DNA of 21,810 nucleotides from Oehlia diaphana (GCA_003833135.1 QZLH01000721.1:35962-57771), one strand, 5' to 3'; shown: positions 1 to 9,813, counted from the stretch's first letter. Made by a program: numbers and translations. The notes: generated by a model not told the origin, from the sequence alone.

Positions 1-1256
1 TTTTAAGGTATTTTTGAGATTAACACATTAAAATAATATCAAAGTTAATTATATTATAATAATAAAATAATAGCAAAAACATTAAAAAATTATTGTGCTA
101 TTATTTTGAATTATTTTTATAGACCCAAATATAATATAATTATAAAATAATAATAAAAGTATAACAAAAACATTTTGATGTATTAAATATATTTTTGTAG
201 TATATTAAAATTATTACAAAATCATTTCAAAAAATTGACCATTTTTAGTAAAGTTATTATAAAAGAAAATTTTATATTACATTATTATGATTTTTTTTTT
301 TTGCTAATTAACCAATAAAATTTAAGAAAAAAGTAAGATAAAAATCATTAGTAAAGGCCAATTTTCTATAATGACTTTTATTATAAGTAAGCAGAGTTCT
401 AGAAATCCTAAATATTTTAATGCATTAATTTTCTGGATCAGCACTTTCTAACCTTTAGCTATAATATATTAAAATTAAAGTTAATATCTACTATAACATT
501 GCCATTAAAGTAAGAAACAGAAATAAAAAATCTTATTTTATCATACCTGTCAGTGATAATATTTCTAATACCTTAATTCTTCACCTAAGATTTGTTAGTT
601 TCGTTAATGATGAATTGACTGTCTGATCAACTATTTTCATATATCATTATATAAGAGTAGAATAATATCCTTTATTGTTAAATAAATCACAAATGCTTCA
701 CAAAGAGTATCAAATAATTTTTTATAATAAAAGAGCTTCAATCTTAGCTACTAAATTCAATATAGTAAAAAATAGTATTAATAAAAATATATATTATAAT
801 GTGAAGTTTTCAATGATTTAAATATAAATTTTCTATATTGCCCTTTTAAATGCTATTATTTCTCATATTCTTTTCATATTGAAAGGAAGTGAGATAAGAA
901 AAATATGCAAGATACTTTATACTAAAATTTTATGTTTAAGAGTAAGCCGATATATAAAATGTATATTGTAAATCTAAACATTGCAAAAGTATTGGAAAAT
1001 ATGCATATACATACTTTTTTTTTACTTACTTGATGCTTAGTAATAAAGATCTAGTAACATAATATAAATATATTTCAGTTAAAATCTAGTAGGAATAGCT
1101 TATAGTTCAGAAAAAATAAACTCATAAATAAATACTATTCAGATAAATAAAGAAAAAATTTGAAACATTTTTTAAGGAATCGATTTATATGTAAAATTAT
1201 TTTATCATGCAAACAGTCATATAGAGTTATAGATGGTTTGTGATATATCACTTAGT
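1..1256. other. AT-rich spacer without recognisable genes
   Basis: This stretch is extremely AT-rich with many A and T runs and no open frame of useful length on either strand. I see no splice-linked coding segments, RNA gene or clear terminal inverted repeats. It is probably old, decayed repeat sequence. Confidence 0.6.
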
Positions 1257-1483
1257 TAGTGTTCTACAAACGATTCAGTCAAATCAAATCGATTTGGATT
1301 TAATTTAGGTTTGATTTGATTTGATTTGATAATTTTGATTTGCGAATTGAACTCAAATCTGAAATTTTGATTTAAATTCAAATCTAAATCGAGCCTTAAT
1401 TTGATTCAATCACGTGATATTACACAAAAATCCAAAAAAGAGAATTTTTATTTTCCATAAAAATGGAAAAAAGTGTCACACAA

Positions 1484-1784
1484 TAGTCTACTTCAGAATT
1501 GATTGATCAGCATTTTAATCATAAAAACTAAAAATCAACCAAAATTTGTGATTAAAGTTCAATTTTGAGCAGATGATTGATTGATTGTGATAAATTATTA
1601 ACCAACCAATTAGTTGTTTTTGTTTATTTCTATCAGTATATTTTTATCTACTCAATCAAAATGACCTACATTTTTGGTAGTTCACGTTGAACAGTCAGTT
1701 AATCATTCTACAGTTAAAATTTATTGGTCATGATTTTAGCATAACTAATCAAAAATCACGATTAATCAATTCTGAAGTAGACTA
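1484..1784. mobile_element. Tc1/mariner-type MITE flanked by TA
   Basis: The two ends carry 25-base terminal inverted repeats with one mismatch, at 1484-1508 and 1760-1784, beginning TAGTCTACTTCAGAATTGAT. If the outermost TA is the target duplication, the repeat proper begins GTCTACTTC. A TA duplication with short inverted repeats and no coding capacity in about 300 bases is the standard signature of a Tc1/mariner-derived (Stowaway-like) MITE. The interior is AT-rich with no open frame. It lies inside the composite element at 1257-2514. Confidence 0.75.
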
Positions 1785-1808
1785 ATATTGTACAATTTTC
1801 CAAAAAAG

Positions 1809-2233
1809 AAGAACCGTTAAAGCAGGATAGAATCACATAACTTTTGAAATTTTTCTTTTTTTTAAATAAAACTCTTTAATATATATAAAACCTTTCAAAT
1901 AAACATATATTAAATGCATTTTGACCTGTTCTGCAAGTTTACTTAGAGCACACAATGAAGTTTAGAATACCGTTTTTGATTTATTCAACTTTTTCAATTT
2001 CGTTAAAATTGATCTATCCTTTTTTGGATATGATCAGTAAAATTCGTTTGCTCATATGTAAAGTTAAAAATGTTGTTTAAAATCCACTTTTTCTTCCTAA
2101 ATAAACTTGCGAAGCAGGTCAAAATATACTTATTTAATGATTTTCAAATTCACTTTAATTTTAGTTTATAAAAAATTTATCAAATTATAATAATTTTAAA
2201 TTACGTAATTCTATTTTGCTTTAACGGGCTCCT
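1809..2233. mobile_element. Fold-back palindromic element, about 425 bases
   Basis: The whole segment folds on itself. CCGTTAAAGCA at 1814-1824 is repeated inverted at 2217-2227; subterminal ATAGAATNACRTAA and internal TTTTGACCTG blocks are also mirrored; the centre near 2016-2031 is TATCC/GGATA around a T run. The sequence AAAAAAG lies on both sides (1802-1808 and 2234-2240) as a possible 7-base target duplication, weak because of low complexity. It has no coding capacity. One internal block (1901-1946) recurs at 20698-20743 with 43 of 46 bases identical, so the family is dispersed. Confidence 0.6.
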
Positions 2234-2701
2234 AAAAAAGGAAATTTATTTTGCTGATACTTGGGATTTTCTTTTTGGGTGATACCTGTTCTACAAAAAT
2301 AATTTTTGTGAAATGCGCAGATAACTTTTTTAGATCTTGTGTAATATTTGATCCAAAAAAGAAAAGATCACTGATTTGTCAAATTTGAATCTGAATCTAG
2401 TCAGATTTATTCAATCAAATCCAAATCTAAAATTTTATAATTCAAGTTTGATCAAATTAAATCCAAATCTGATCTGATTTGATTCAATTTGATTCGTGAT
2501 GAATATTACATCTAGTATTACATCATATATAGTTTAACGAGAATTGAAAATATGTTATTTATATTGCATATACCTACATGCATTATAATAGATTTTGAGT
2601 TATATATTAATGGATATTGTACAATATTGTATTTATATTGGTTAACGTTACAAAAGGATCTTGAATATTACTAAAAAACTCAGATCTGAATTTGTATAAA
2701 T

Positions 2702-3027
2702 TAGAGATGCAATTTAAAATCTGAAAATTCAGATCATCTACCAATCCATCTAATCTGAACGGATAATGAATGCATCTGGATGGATTAAGGATATCTGTTT
2801 TTAATCTGAAATAGCATCTAATAATCATACAGAGATGCACAATAGCTCATTCAAATTGTCTCATTGCAATGATTCGAATAAGCTATTATGCATCTCTGTA
2901 TAATCGTTGGGTGCTGAGATATCTATAAATTTGAAGTTAATCTGAATATCCAGATTTAATTCTATAATAATCTGGATTGATTCAGGTGGATCACAGATTG
3001 TAAAATTTTATCTGGATCACATCTCTA
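2702..3027. mobile_element. hAT-like MITE with 8-base target duplication
   Basis: The ends are TAGAGATG and CATCTCTA, flanked by GTATAAAT (2694-2701) and GTATAAAC (3028-3035), an 8-base duplication with one mismatch. TAGAG-type termini with 8-base duplications are typical of the hAT superfamily. The interior is a long imperfect palindrome rich in AATCTGA and ATCCAGAT. Its centre is a strong hairpin, 2829-2856 pairing with 2872-2899 (25 of 28 bases), whose arm starts with another ACAGAGATGCA block. There is no open frame, so it would depend on a transposase encoded elsewhere. Confidence 0.72.
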
Positions 3028-3035
3028 GTATAAAC

Positions 3036-3976
3036 CTTATAATTAATTTCTGTTTTAAATGTATAAAATTATATGTAACTTTTAAACTCAAATTTTGCTA
3101 TCTCAAGATTTAGTGATTGAATTTTAATGATGTTTGGCTTGTTAAATTCATCTCAATAAGACGAACAATTTGATATATAATTCATCTTTTTTGGTATAAT
3201 ATTGACTGAAATATTACATTTTAAAATTTTAGTTATACGAAATCTGAATTGTTTTAGTAATGTTCAGGGTTTTGTCACAAAGTGATGTTAACCAATATAA
3301 ATACCACCATACAATATCTATATTATCATACGGCTAATGCAGATCATACTTGAATAAACTATTAATATTTGATATTGTACGCAAATAAACTATTAATATT
3401 CAATATTGTACGTAAATAAACTATTGATATCAATATTGTACAATAATGAAAATAAAATCAGTATGATTCTATCCCTTAGACTGTTTTGCGCCTAAATTTG
3501 CCTGCAATTTTTAAAAATATAATTTTATTATTAAAAAAAAATAGTTTATTAATAATTGCGGTAGTAAAAAATTTTATACAGTATGTCAAAAGCCAAGATC
3601 AAACTTAATTAATAAAAAAAATCTGATAGCCAATCATGAATTTACTGGTGATGGAATCAAATTTAGTAATAATCTTTATTTTTTTAAATTCACGTATTAA
3701 AATAATATACTATATATGAAATCAAAATTGACATTCTAAACATGTTTTTTACTATTAAACAAACTTGTAGAATAGGTAAATTTACATGTAATATGTAATT
3801 TTCACAGTTTTTTAATAAGATTATACCTATTTTTATTTGAAAAATCTTTAAAAAAAAACTATGCAATTAAGTAATATAATAATTTTTTCTATATAAAATT
3901 TTTTTAAAATAAAAAATAATATTTTTTTAATAAAATTATTAATATTTCTAAGTAAAAATAAAAAAAAAATGGCAGG
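3036..3976. other. AT-rich spacer containing one small tandem array
   Basis: Apart from the three-copy tandem repeat at 3353-3442, nothing specific is visible. No exon-like segments were found on either strand, and A/T homopolymers dominate the right half. Confidence 0.5.
3353..3442. repeat. Three-copy tandem repeat, unit about 30 bases
   Basis: Three consecutive diverged units lie at 3353-3382, 3383-3413 and 3414-3442, each running AATAAACTATTRATAT followed by ATATTGTAC. The third contains the 14-base palindrome TATTGATATCAATA. Unit length varies between 29 and 31, as expected for a short degenerate minisatellite. Confidence 0.75.
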
Positions 3977-4071
3977 TTATTAGTGTAATTTCATGTAAAT
4001 AAATAATTATCAATTAATTAACTATTAGCGTAATTTTATTTATATCTAAAGTTAACATTGGTCTCCTAAAC
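3977..4071. repeat. Partial copy of the 4.5-5.2 kb duplicated block
   Basis: The segment from TTATTAGTGTAATTT to TAAAGTTAACATTGG resembles 4771-4910 (AATAGTGTAATTTTATG through GTAAAGTTAAAATTGG), but lacks the palindrome that sits in the middle of that copy. It ends exactly where the next mobile element (4072) is inserted. It appears to be a third, shortened copy of the same repeat family. Confidence 0.5.
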
Positions 4072-4248
4072 TATACATGCTGTCCAAATTATTTTGGGAT
4101 GCCATAATTATAATTTAGGATGCTGTAATTCATTCAGTTTATATGTAATTTACTATGTAAAGTGCCAAAATAATTTGGGATGCCGTAATTGAATTTAGGA
4201 TTTTACTTATAATTACGGCAGCCCAATATAATTTAAGCAACATGTATA
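4072..4248. mobile_element. Short TIR element with a perfect 8-base target duplication
   Basis: TCCTAAAC occurs on both sides (4064-4071 and 4249-4256). Inside it the ends are inverted repeats starting TATACATGCTG and TATACATGTTG, with similarity continuing about 50 bases inward (AAATTATNTTGGGNTGCC). A roughly 37-base direct repeat containing TTTGGGATGCC lies at 4084-4120 and 4163-4200. It has no coding capacity. An 8-base duplication fits hAT or P-like elements, but the termini do not let me assign a superfamily. Confidence 0.7.
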
Positions 4249-4268
4249 TCCTAAACCTTCTTTGAGAG

Positions 4269-4512
4269 TAAGGTTACTTATCTAAACCTCTTCAAAATCT
4301 TACGATTAATTTTATCAAAATTTTATTATAGATTTATTATAGTTTCGGCAGAGTTTTAGCAGTTTCAGCATTTATAATAAGTTTCAGCAGTTTCACCTTT
4401 CTCTATAGTTTCGCCAGTTTTTTAATATAACTTTAATATAGTTTTGGCAGAATTTCGCTTTTCAGCAAAACGCCATTTTACTTAAACCCTTAGGTTTCAG
4501 CAAGCAACCTTA
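4269..4512. mobile_element. TIR element with 8-base flanking duplication
   Basis: The ends are TAAGGTTACTT and, on the other strand, TAAGGTTGCTT, with the inverted similarity extending to about 20 bases (ending AAACC). TTTGAGAG (4261-4268) and TTTGAGAT (4513-4520) form a 7/8-match target duplication. The interior holds several GTTTCGGCAG or GTTTCAGCAG-like words but no open frame. It lies only 20 bases from the element at 4072-4248. Confidence 0.68.
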
Positions 4513-4520
4513 TTTGAGAT

Positions 4521-4860
4521 CTTAGTAAACGTTGTAGAACAAAGTAGAATACATAATATATATAAATTTTAAGGTTCTAATATATATAGATAATGAATGC
4601 GACACATTTAACTTTCTAAACTTTCATAAAATATAATTTGCCAATTTTTATTAATGCAAAAACTTATCTATAAGTCAACTACTTAAAAAAATAACTTCTG
4701 TAAGAAAATAATATTTTTAACATAAATTTTATGATGCTTATATAAGCAAGAATCAAAAAAAATTATAGGTTAAATAGTGTAATTTTATGTAAATAAATGA
4801 TTAAATAATGTTGAAAAAAATTGCGTACAAATTTGTACGCAATTTTTTTTAGGTAAATTG
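4521..4860. repeat. Diverged duplication, copy 1 (palindrome-bearing)
   Basis: This block matches 4924-5240 in order over its whole length: GTTGTAGA near the start, ATACATAATATA, GATGAATGCGA, CAACTACTT, ATAACTTCTGTAAGAAAA, then AAATGATTAAATAATGTTG just before the palindrome. Copies differ by many substitutions and small indels, so the duplication is old. There is no coding potential. Confidence 0.7.
4814..4849. repeat. Perfect 36-base palindrome
   Basis: Positions 4814-4831 are the exact reverse complement of 4832-4849, with the core TTGCGTACAAATTTGTACGC flanked by seven A and seven T. As single-stranded DNA or RNA it would form a perfect 18-base-pair hairpin with essentially no loop. The second copy of the surrounding block keeps an imperfect version at 5207-5238 (13 of 16 pairs), so the palindrome belongs to the repeat family. 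Confidence 0.9.
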
Positions 4861-4918
4861 AATATCAGCAATCATTTATCTATATGTAAAGTTAAAATTG
4901 GCCTTCTAAATCTTTTTT

Positions 4919-5240
4919 GTAAGTTTAGTAAAAGTTGTAGAGTGAAATGTAATACATAATATACATAAATTTCAAAATTCTAGAATGCGTAAATGATGAA
5001 TGCGATGCATTTAATATTTTAAATTTCATAAAATTTGTTAATTTTTACAAATGTAAACATTTGCCTATAAATCAACTACTTGAAAAAATAACTTCTGTAA
5101 GAAAATTATATTTTTAACATATATTTTATTTATATTTTCTACGCAGGAATCAAAAAAAAAAAATTAATTATTGCAATTTTATGTATATAAATGATTAAAT
5201 AATGTTGAAAATTGTATGCAAATTTGCACGTAATTTTCTG
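4919..5240. repeat. Diverged duplication, copy 2
   Basis: This is the second copy of the block at 4521-4860, in the same orientation and separated from it by about 60 bases. It ends in an imperfect palindrome at 5207-5238 (core GCAAATTTGC). It contains no open frame. Confidence 0.7.
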
Positions 5241-5804
5241 ATTAATTAAGGGATAATGTATATACAAGAAAGTAATATAAAATAACAGAGAAACTTGGAA
5301 AGTTTAAAATAAAAAATGTAATATGTATAACTTAAAAATGAAATAAAAAGTATAAACAATTCTGGCCTTTAATCAGATTATTAGCATGAATATGCAATAA
5401 ATATATTAAATAATACTTAAAAGCAATTGATACAAAGATATTCTGAAGTAATAACTATACAGAAACAGGATTTAAAAACTAAAAATATGCAAAATTTTGG
5501 TAATCCAGATGCACAGAATTATATATAGGAAAGAAAGAATAGATTTTACGCATCTAAATTATCAGATGATAGATAGGAAAGAAAATGGAAAGGCATATAT
5601 TATATGTATTATATATATTTTTCTAAATTATTTAATTTTAAGTATATAGAAAATAGAAATCATATAAAATTTTCTTTTTTAAATGCACTCCCTCTTTAAA
5701 TCCATGTTTTTTCAAATTTTTATTATAGTTCTAAGAAAGGTAATGCACTTAGAAAGAGTTAATTGTATATTGAAATATATTTGATATTTTAATATAGTTC
5801 AAAA
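5241..5804. other. AT-rich spacer, nothing recognised
   Basis: No open frame, terminal inverted repeat or clear tandem array is visible. The word ATAGGAAAGAAA occurs twice (near 5525 and 5572), perhaps a short degenerate repeat. Confidence 0.5.
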
Positions 5805-6030
5805 TATTACCAAAATTCTAAATTCCCAATTTCAAATCATTGCCAAATACTATTGGTCAGTTTGTGTCATGTGGTATTACACAAGACCATCAAAATGGAA
5901 ATTTATTACATGTCTTCCAAAGAAGGGAATTTTTGTGTTGATCGCTTAATTCTGACCGAAATCTGACCCAAATTGACCAATAGAATTTAGCCAACAATTT
6001 GGGATTTTGGCAAATTGCCGAAAGGTATTT
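5805..6030. repeat. Imperfect inverted repeat, possible old MITE
   Basis: CTATTGGTCAGTTTGTGTCA (5850-5869) pairs with TGACCCAAATTGACCAATAG (5964-5983) with two mismatches, and weaker inverted similarity continues outward on both sides (TCCCAATT-like and GCCAAAT-like blocks). The right flank has several CCGAAA/TTTCGG words. No target duplication could be assigned, so the boundaries are approximate. Confidence 0.45.
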
Positions 6031-6746
6031 TGATTTCGGCATATAGCCGAAAAGTTTCGGCACCCAAGTTTGGGTATCATTCAACTAAAATGTCAGTGGT
6101 TGTGAAATAGATTTCAAAGAATTCAACAGACATCAAATTTTATGATGAAAAGAGGAATTGAAATATTAAAACTTTAAAAAATTAATTTATTAAAGTAAAT
6201 ATTGATGAAAGTTGATTGCATAAATTTGAAAAATTACATATTGATGTATTAATTATAAAGCCTACCACATTAGTTCCAAAGTGAAGTGAAAAATTAAATG
6301 CATAGAACCGGTCAATATGATTATATGAAGGAGAAACCGGCCGATCAATATGCTGATACAGTATATGCGTTATATAATCAATTGCATCAGTATTAATCAA
6401 TTTGTAATAAAAAAGTGAAAACAACCTCTTACGACCCACACAAATATTATATGCGTTAAATTTAAATATTAAGCTAGATTAATTCAAGCTGTCTATGAAG
6501 AGTAGCTTCTGCTAATCACATACTGCCCATTGTTCGTTAAAAGCAATTTTAGTGAACCTATAAAAAATTTTTCAGAAATGACCACGTGTCCGAGTTTCTT
6601 CGGAATAAAAACTAGAAAATATGATTATTTATCGGAGTTTTTTCCAGATTTTTTTTTATAGGGTGAATATGTCAAATGTGTTCTCATTTATAAAAAAAAC
6701 TCATAACAGGAGTAACATACCATTTAATATTAAAAAGAAGGCGGGC

Positions 6747-6970
6747 TAGCAGGATATCATTATAGGATGCATAAAGCGAACAAAGAAATGGGTAAAGCTT
6801 TGGTGCACAATTACGAATCTTTCATAAAGCATCAAGCCAGTTGAAAACGTATTATCATCTGATACCTTAGCATCGAATCTGATTGGATTTTCTAAAAATG
6901 GTGATTTGGGGGAATTTTCTTTATTACGAGATTTACTGGCCCGCAATTCAGTAAAGGCTTTGGCACTATT
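6747..6970 (-). pseudogene. Possible minus-strand coding remnant, unidentified
   Basis: An open minus-strand frame of about 70 codons reads AKAFTELRASKSRNKENSP and then a mixed charged/hydrophobic segment with FDAKVSDDNTFSTG. It has a more protein-like composition than the other frames nearby. It has no ATG, is preceded directly by an in-frame TGA, and no splice-linked neighbouring exons were found. I do not recognise the family. It may be a decayed exon or chance. Confidence 0.2.
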
Positions 6971-6977
6971 GGTACGT

Positions 6978-7011
6978 GATCAGGTAAATCAAATGATCAG
7001 GTAAATCAAAT
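6978..7011. repeat. Perfect 17-base tandem duplication
   Basis: GATCAGGTAAATCAAAT occurs twice head to tail with no mismatch, followed by the first G of a third unit. The identity suggests a recent slippage or repair event. Confidence 0.9.
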
Positions 7012-7633
7012 GCTTTTATTGTGGAAAGTGACTCAAAAATCGATCATTTTTAAATAATCAAATATTTCGGCTGATCAATTTAACGCTGATTGGTCAAATA
7101 ACGATTCACAACACTTTAAAATTCATATGCTGTGTGATAAAATCAACGTCATACCAACGTTAGTCTTAAAAATTAATTATTATATTAGTAATAAAAAAGG
7201 TTTACCGAGTGATAGAATACCTCTTTGTTCCTAATGTTTGACCGCCAGGATCTCCAGCCTAACTGAATTGGTTAGGATAACTTAAATTATTTATTTAAAA
7301 TAATTAAGTAGATAAACAAATAAACGCCAATTTACAAAATTATCCTATCCTTATAAAAAAAATAAATAATTATCGGGCATTAATTATTAGCTATACCGGA
7401 CTCTCCATTCTGATGCCGGGAGCAATAAAAAAAAAAGAGTATTTAAAAATTTATTATTAACTCATTGATCGAATGAAAATATCCCTTAAAAATAAATATT
7501 TATTATTAATTGTAAAAAACGCCGACTAACTAATTATCCAGCATGGAGCGATAAATCAAAAGACTGAACCTTTAATAACAGGAATTATACGCGTAACAAA
7601 TTTAAGAGGGCGTTTTTTCACAGATGGTGAGTT

Positions 7634-7641
7634 TTACGTCA
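7634..7641. promoter_or_regulatory. CRE/ATF-like bZIP site upstream of hemerythrin gene
   Basis: TTACGTCA about 130 bases before the start codon matches the fungal ATF/CREB-type binding site, and it continues as the near-palindrome TTACGTCAGTAA. A TATA-like TTATTTATAAAAA lies between it and the gene (about 7687-7699). Spacing is plausible for a promoter; function is inferred from the motif only. Confidence 0.3.
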
Positions 7642-7771
7642 GTAACCGTCACTGTAAAAATAATTCACACGCCCGCCACGACTGTCTTATTTATAAAAAT
7701 GCACGTATTTCTTTCTTTTTTCTTTTCAAACTCGCCCAAGTAAGTAATTAACAATTTAAACGAATATTACA

Positions 7772-8703
7772 ATGAATGGGATGAGAAGTTTATTGAATTT
7801 TCGCCGTTTTTATGTTCAAGTTACCCCTTTTTCAAAGATGACGAAAGACATAGTTAGCGAAATCATTGATGACCACAAAATCATCAAGAATCTTGCGCAA
7901 CGGTACGAAAATGAAAATAATACGGATGAGCGTCAAAAAATCGCAAACACCGTAATTCGCGAGAGTAAGATATTAAAATAGATAGAATATCTTTTAATTT
8001 ACGTGATAAATAAAAATTTTTTCTTATAAATTTTAAAAGTCGCAGTTCATTCAGCATGTGAGGAAATTAACTTATACCCCGCGTTTGAAAAGCACTATCC
8101 TAATGGCAAGGAAATCGCGGATCATAGCCGCGAAGAACATCTCCAGGTCAAAAAAGATCTTTACAAGTTGGATTCAATGAAAGTCACTGATAATGGATAC
8201 CATGAATTATTCGGAAAGATGTTGAAGGCATATATTTATTGATTTTGTATTATGTCGCATAATCAATTGCATTAATTTATGCATGTTACGTGGTAATTTT
8301 TAGGAATTAATGCACCATCTTGAAGAAGAAGAATCCGATTTCCTGCCAAAGTTCAAGGAGACCATTCCTCAAAATGAATTAGAAAGTTTGGGTGCAAGTT
8401 TTGCCGAAACTCGTGTTACCGCTCCAACTCAGTTAGTAAAATTCCAAATATTAAATTTCTCGGGTATATTGAAGATCTAACTTACCTACCACATGAATTT
8501 TCTTAGCCCTCATCCTAATGCACCTGACAAACCACCAGCAGAAAGTCTAGGTTGGCATTTTTTTCGGATTATATGTTTCGAAAAATTTTTGTATTCTTAT
8601 TAATGCGTTAAATTATTTCTTAGCCGGAATGACAGCCCTCCCTCTTGATAAAACACGTGATGCCATGCGAGACTTTGTTGATTCCGGACGCGATAAGCTT
8701 TAA
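7772..8703 (+). CDS. Hemerythrin HHE cation-binding protein, probably mitochondrial
   Basis: Five exons, 7772-7964, 8040-8227, 8304-8431, 8507-8550 and 8624-8703, join without stops into 210 aa. The product is a single four-helix hemerythrin domain (about residues 28-145) expected to bind a di-iron centre and oxygen or related ligands. Likely ligands are H35 (DDHKII), H68 and E72 (AVHSACEE, followed by LYPAFE), H93/H98 (ADHSREEH), and H132 with E135/E136 (HHLEEEESDFLP). The first 20 residues contain R5, R11 and R12, no acidic residue and alternating hydrophobics, suggesting a mitochondrial presequence. The tail carries a THPHPNAP segment and a basic/acidic end. Introns are 73-76 bases; the second has a GC donor, and the fourth starts with the unusual GTTGGC. 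An alternative acceptor six bases downstream in intron 1 would drop two residues (A66, V67). The exact physiological role is unknown. Confidence 0.93.
8228..8303 (+). other. GC-AG intron in the hemerythrin gene
   Basis: Exon 2 ends ATG TTG AAG and is followed by GCATAT; exon 3 starts after TTTTTAG with GAA TTA ATG. Joining there gives KMLKELMHHLEEEESDF, the expected helix-4 HHE motif. Reading through meets TGA within five codons. The only nearby GT (ATGTTGAAG, inside the conserved helix) leads to a stop. The donor AAG|GC follows the usual AG|GC pattern of this rare intron class. Confidence 0.75.
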
Positions 8704-8774
8704 AATTGTTCTCCTTATATTTATCTTTCTTTGAGTGTAAGAAATTTTTGTGATCGATATAATTTTTTTTTTTT

Positions 8775-8780
8775 AATAAA
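8775..8780 (+). terminator. Polyadenylation signal of hemerythrin gene
   Basis: AATAAA lies 72 bases after the stop codon, preceded by a long T run. Position and context fit a cleavage/polyadenylation signal. Confidence 0.4.
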
Positions 8781-9806
8781 AATGCTTATGTCTTAATATA
8801 AATGAATAAATAATGAATTATTCAAAATTTAAAAAAAATAAGCCGCATATGTAAAAAGTTTCGCCTGATGAGTAGTTTTATATCAGAAAAAATAAGTATA
8901 CAGTATGCTAGAAATTTCGATATACGCAATTTTATTTTCGCAAATATTATTTGGTGTATATATTTTTATGTGCATTAAAAAAAAAAAGCTTTTTATATTA
9001 TTATCGAAACAACCAGTTTTAATGGTAATTATTTTACGGAGTAATAAAATTGTTTTCGGTCAACTAAGTTAAAACTATATCAGAAAAAAAAATCAAACTA
9101 TTAATTGTTAATCATAATAGATATTTAGTTTTTATACAGATCACAATTTTAGAAAAATAGTTTACATTTTTAGATGTCTAGGTAGACTTTATTTTTTCTT
9201 ATTTTTTATTACTTTTTTTATATGCATCCATTCTCACACATATTTCTGGCAACTTTCAAATTAATGCCCTATAAAAACTTTCTTTGTGCTAGTGCTAGTA
9301 TTTAGTTTATAGCATTAAAACCGCTTAGACATCTAAATTTAGTACGAAAATATCAAGCTTGGAAAGCAGCCTTAAGAAGATTTGACCGAGGGTCTTAATA
9401 GATAAAAAAATTCCACTTCAAGACAATTGCATAATAGCCAATAAATAAATTAGTAATTATTATTATATTATTTTATTATAATAAATTGCATTTAGGAAAA
9501 TATAATGGATCGACACGACGACACGATCAACTAATTGAGACCGTCATACGATTAATTCTCAGTCTCGTTTTATTCGACCAATTTTAAAAGAATTGAACAT
9601 AAAATTTTTACCGGGTCATCAGAATTTAAAAACTAAGTCTGTCGGTCGCTTATTTGTTACTGTAGTAAGACGTGTACTCATTCTATCCATAAGATTTTCA
9701 AACATTTAAAAAAATGATATTATCTTTACAGTTTATTGCAAGTATAAAAAATAATTTTTATAAATAAAAACCATTTTTTTTTTATAATGAAGCTATTAAA
9801 AAACTA
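8781..9806. other. AT-rich intergenic spacer
   Basis: No open frame or splice-linked exons were found. There is a small imperfect inverted repeat near 9537-9566 (GAGAC ... GTCTC) and a GTGCTAGTGCTAGT mini-repeat near 9287, neither strong. Confidence 0.45.
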
Positions 9807-9813
9807 TCCCTGA

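Larger units (their letters stand above)
1257..2514. mobile_element. Composite element with AAATCAAAT-rich inverted arms
   Basis: Two long imperfect inverted arms bracket this region, roughly 1257-1440 and 2335-2514. Both are built from alternations of CAAATC and GATTTG and share, in inverted order, GATTTGGATTTAATTT, then a short ATTACACAA block followed by an AAAAAAG run. The left end begins TAGTGTTC and the right end, read inward on the other strand, begins TAGATGT. No matching flanking duplication was found, so the exact ends are uncertain. Two smaller elements (1484-1784 and 1809-2233) lie between the arms, suggesting later insertions into an older MITE. Confidence 0.5.
6031..7600. other. 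Spacer upstream of the hemerythrin gene
   Basis: No confident gene lies here. It contains a possible coding remnant on the minus strand (6747-6970), a 17-base tandem duplication (6978-7011), and a small CCTAAC/GTTAGG hairpin (7258-7276). Base composition becomes less AT-rich towards the gene. Confidence 0.5.

Noticed and set aside
250..390. Weak inverted similarity (GTAAAG..ATTATA..GAAAATT)
   Set aside because: The match is mostly A and T and no terminal motif or target duplication supports an element.
2607..2840. Minus-strand 77-codon open frame
   Set aside because: It overlaps the hAT-like MITE boundary and reads mostly through AATCTGA repeats; no protein-like features or conserved motifs.
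3353..3442. CRISPR-like array
   Set aside because: The units are directly adjacent without spacers and the locus is eukaryotic; it is a plain tandem repeat.
4814..5240. Helitron 3' end (hairpin then CTRR)
   Set aside because: Copy 2 has CTGA after its hairpin, but copy 1 has TTTAGG, the hairpin is AT-rich, and no TC 5' end was found.
6182..6439. Minus-strand 85-codon open frame
   Set aside because: Composition follows the AT-rich background (many N, I, Y, F), no domain, no splice-linked neighbours; most likely chance.
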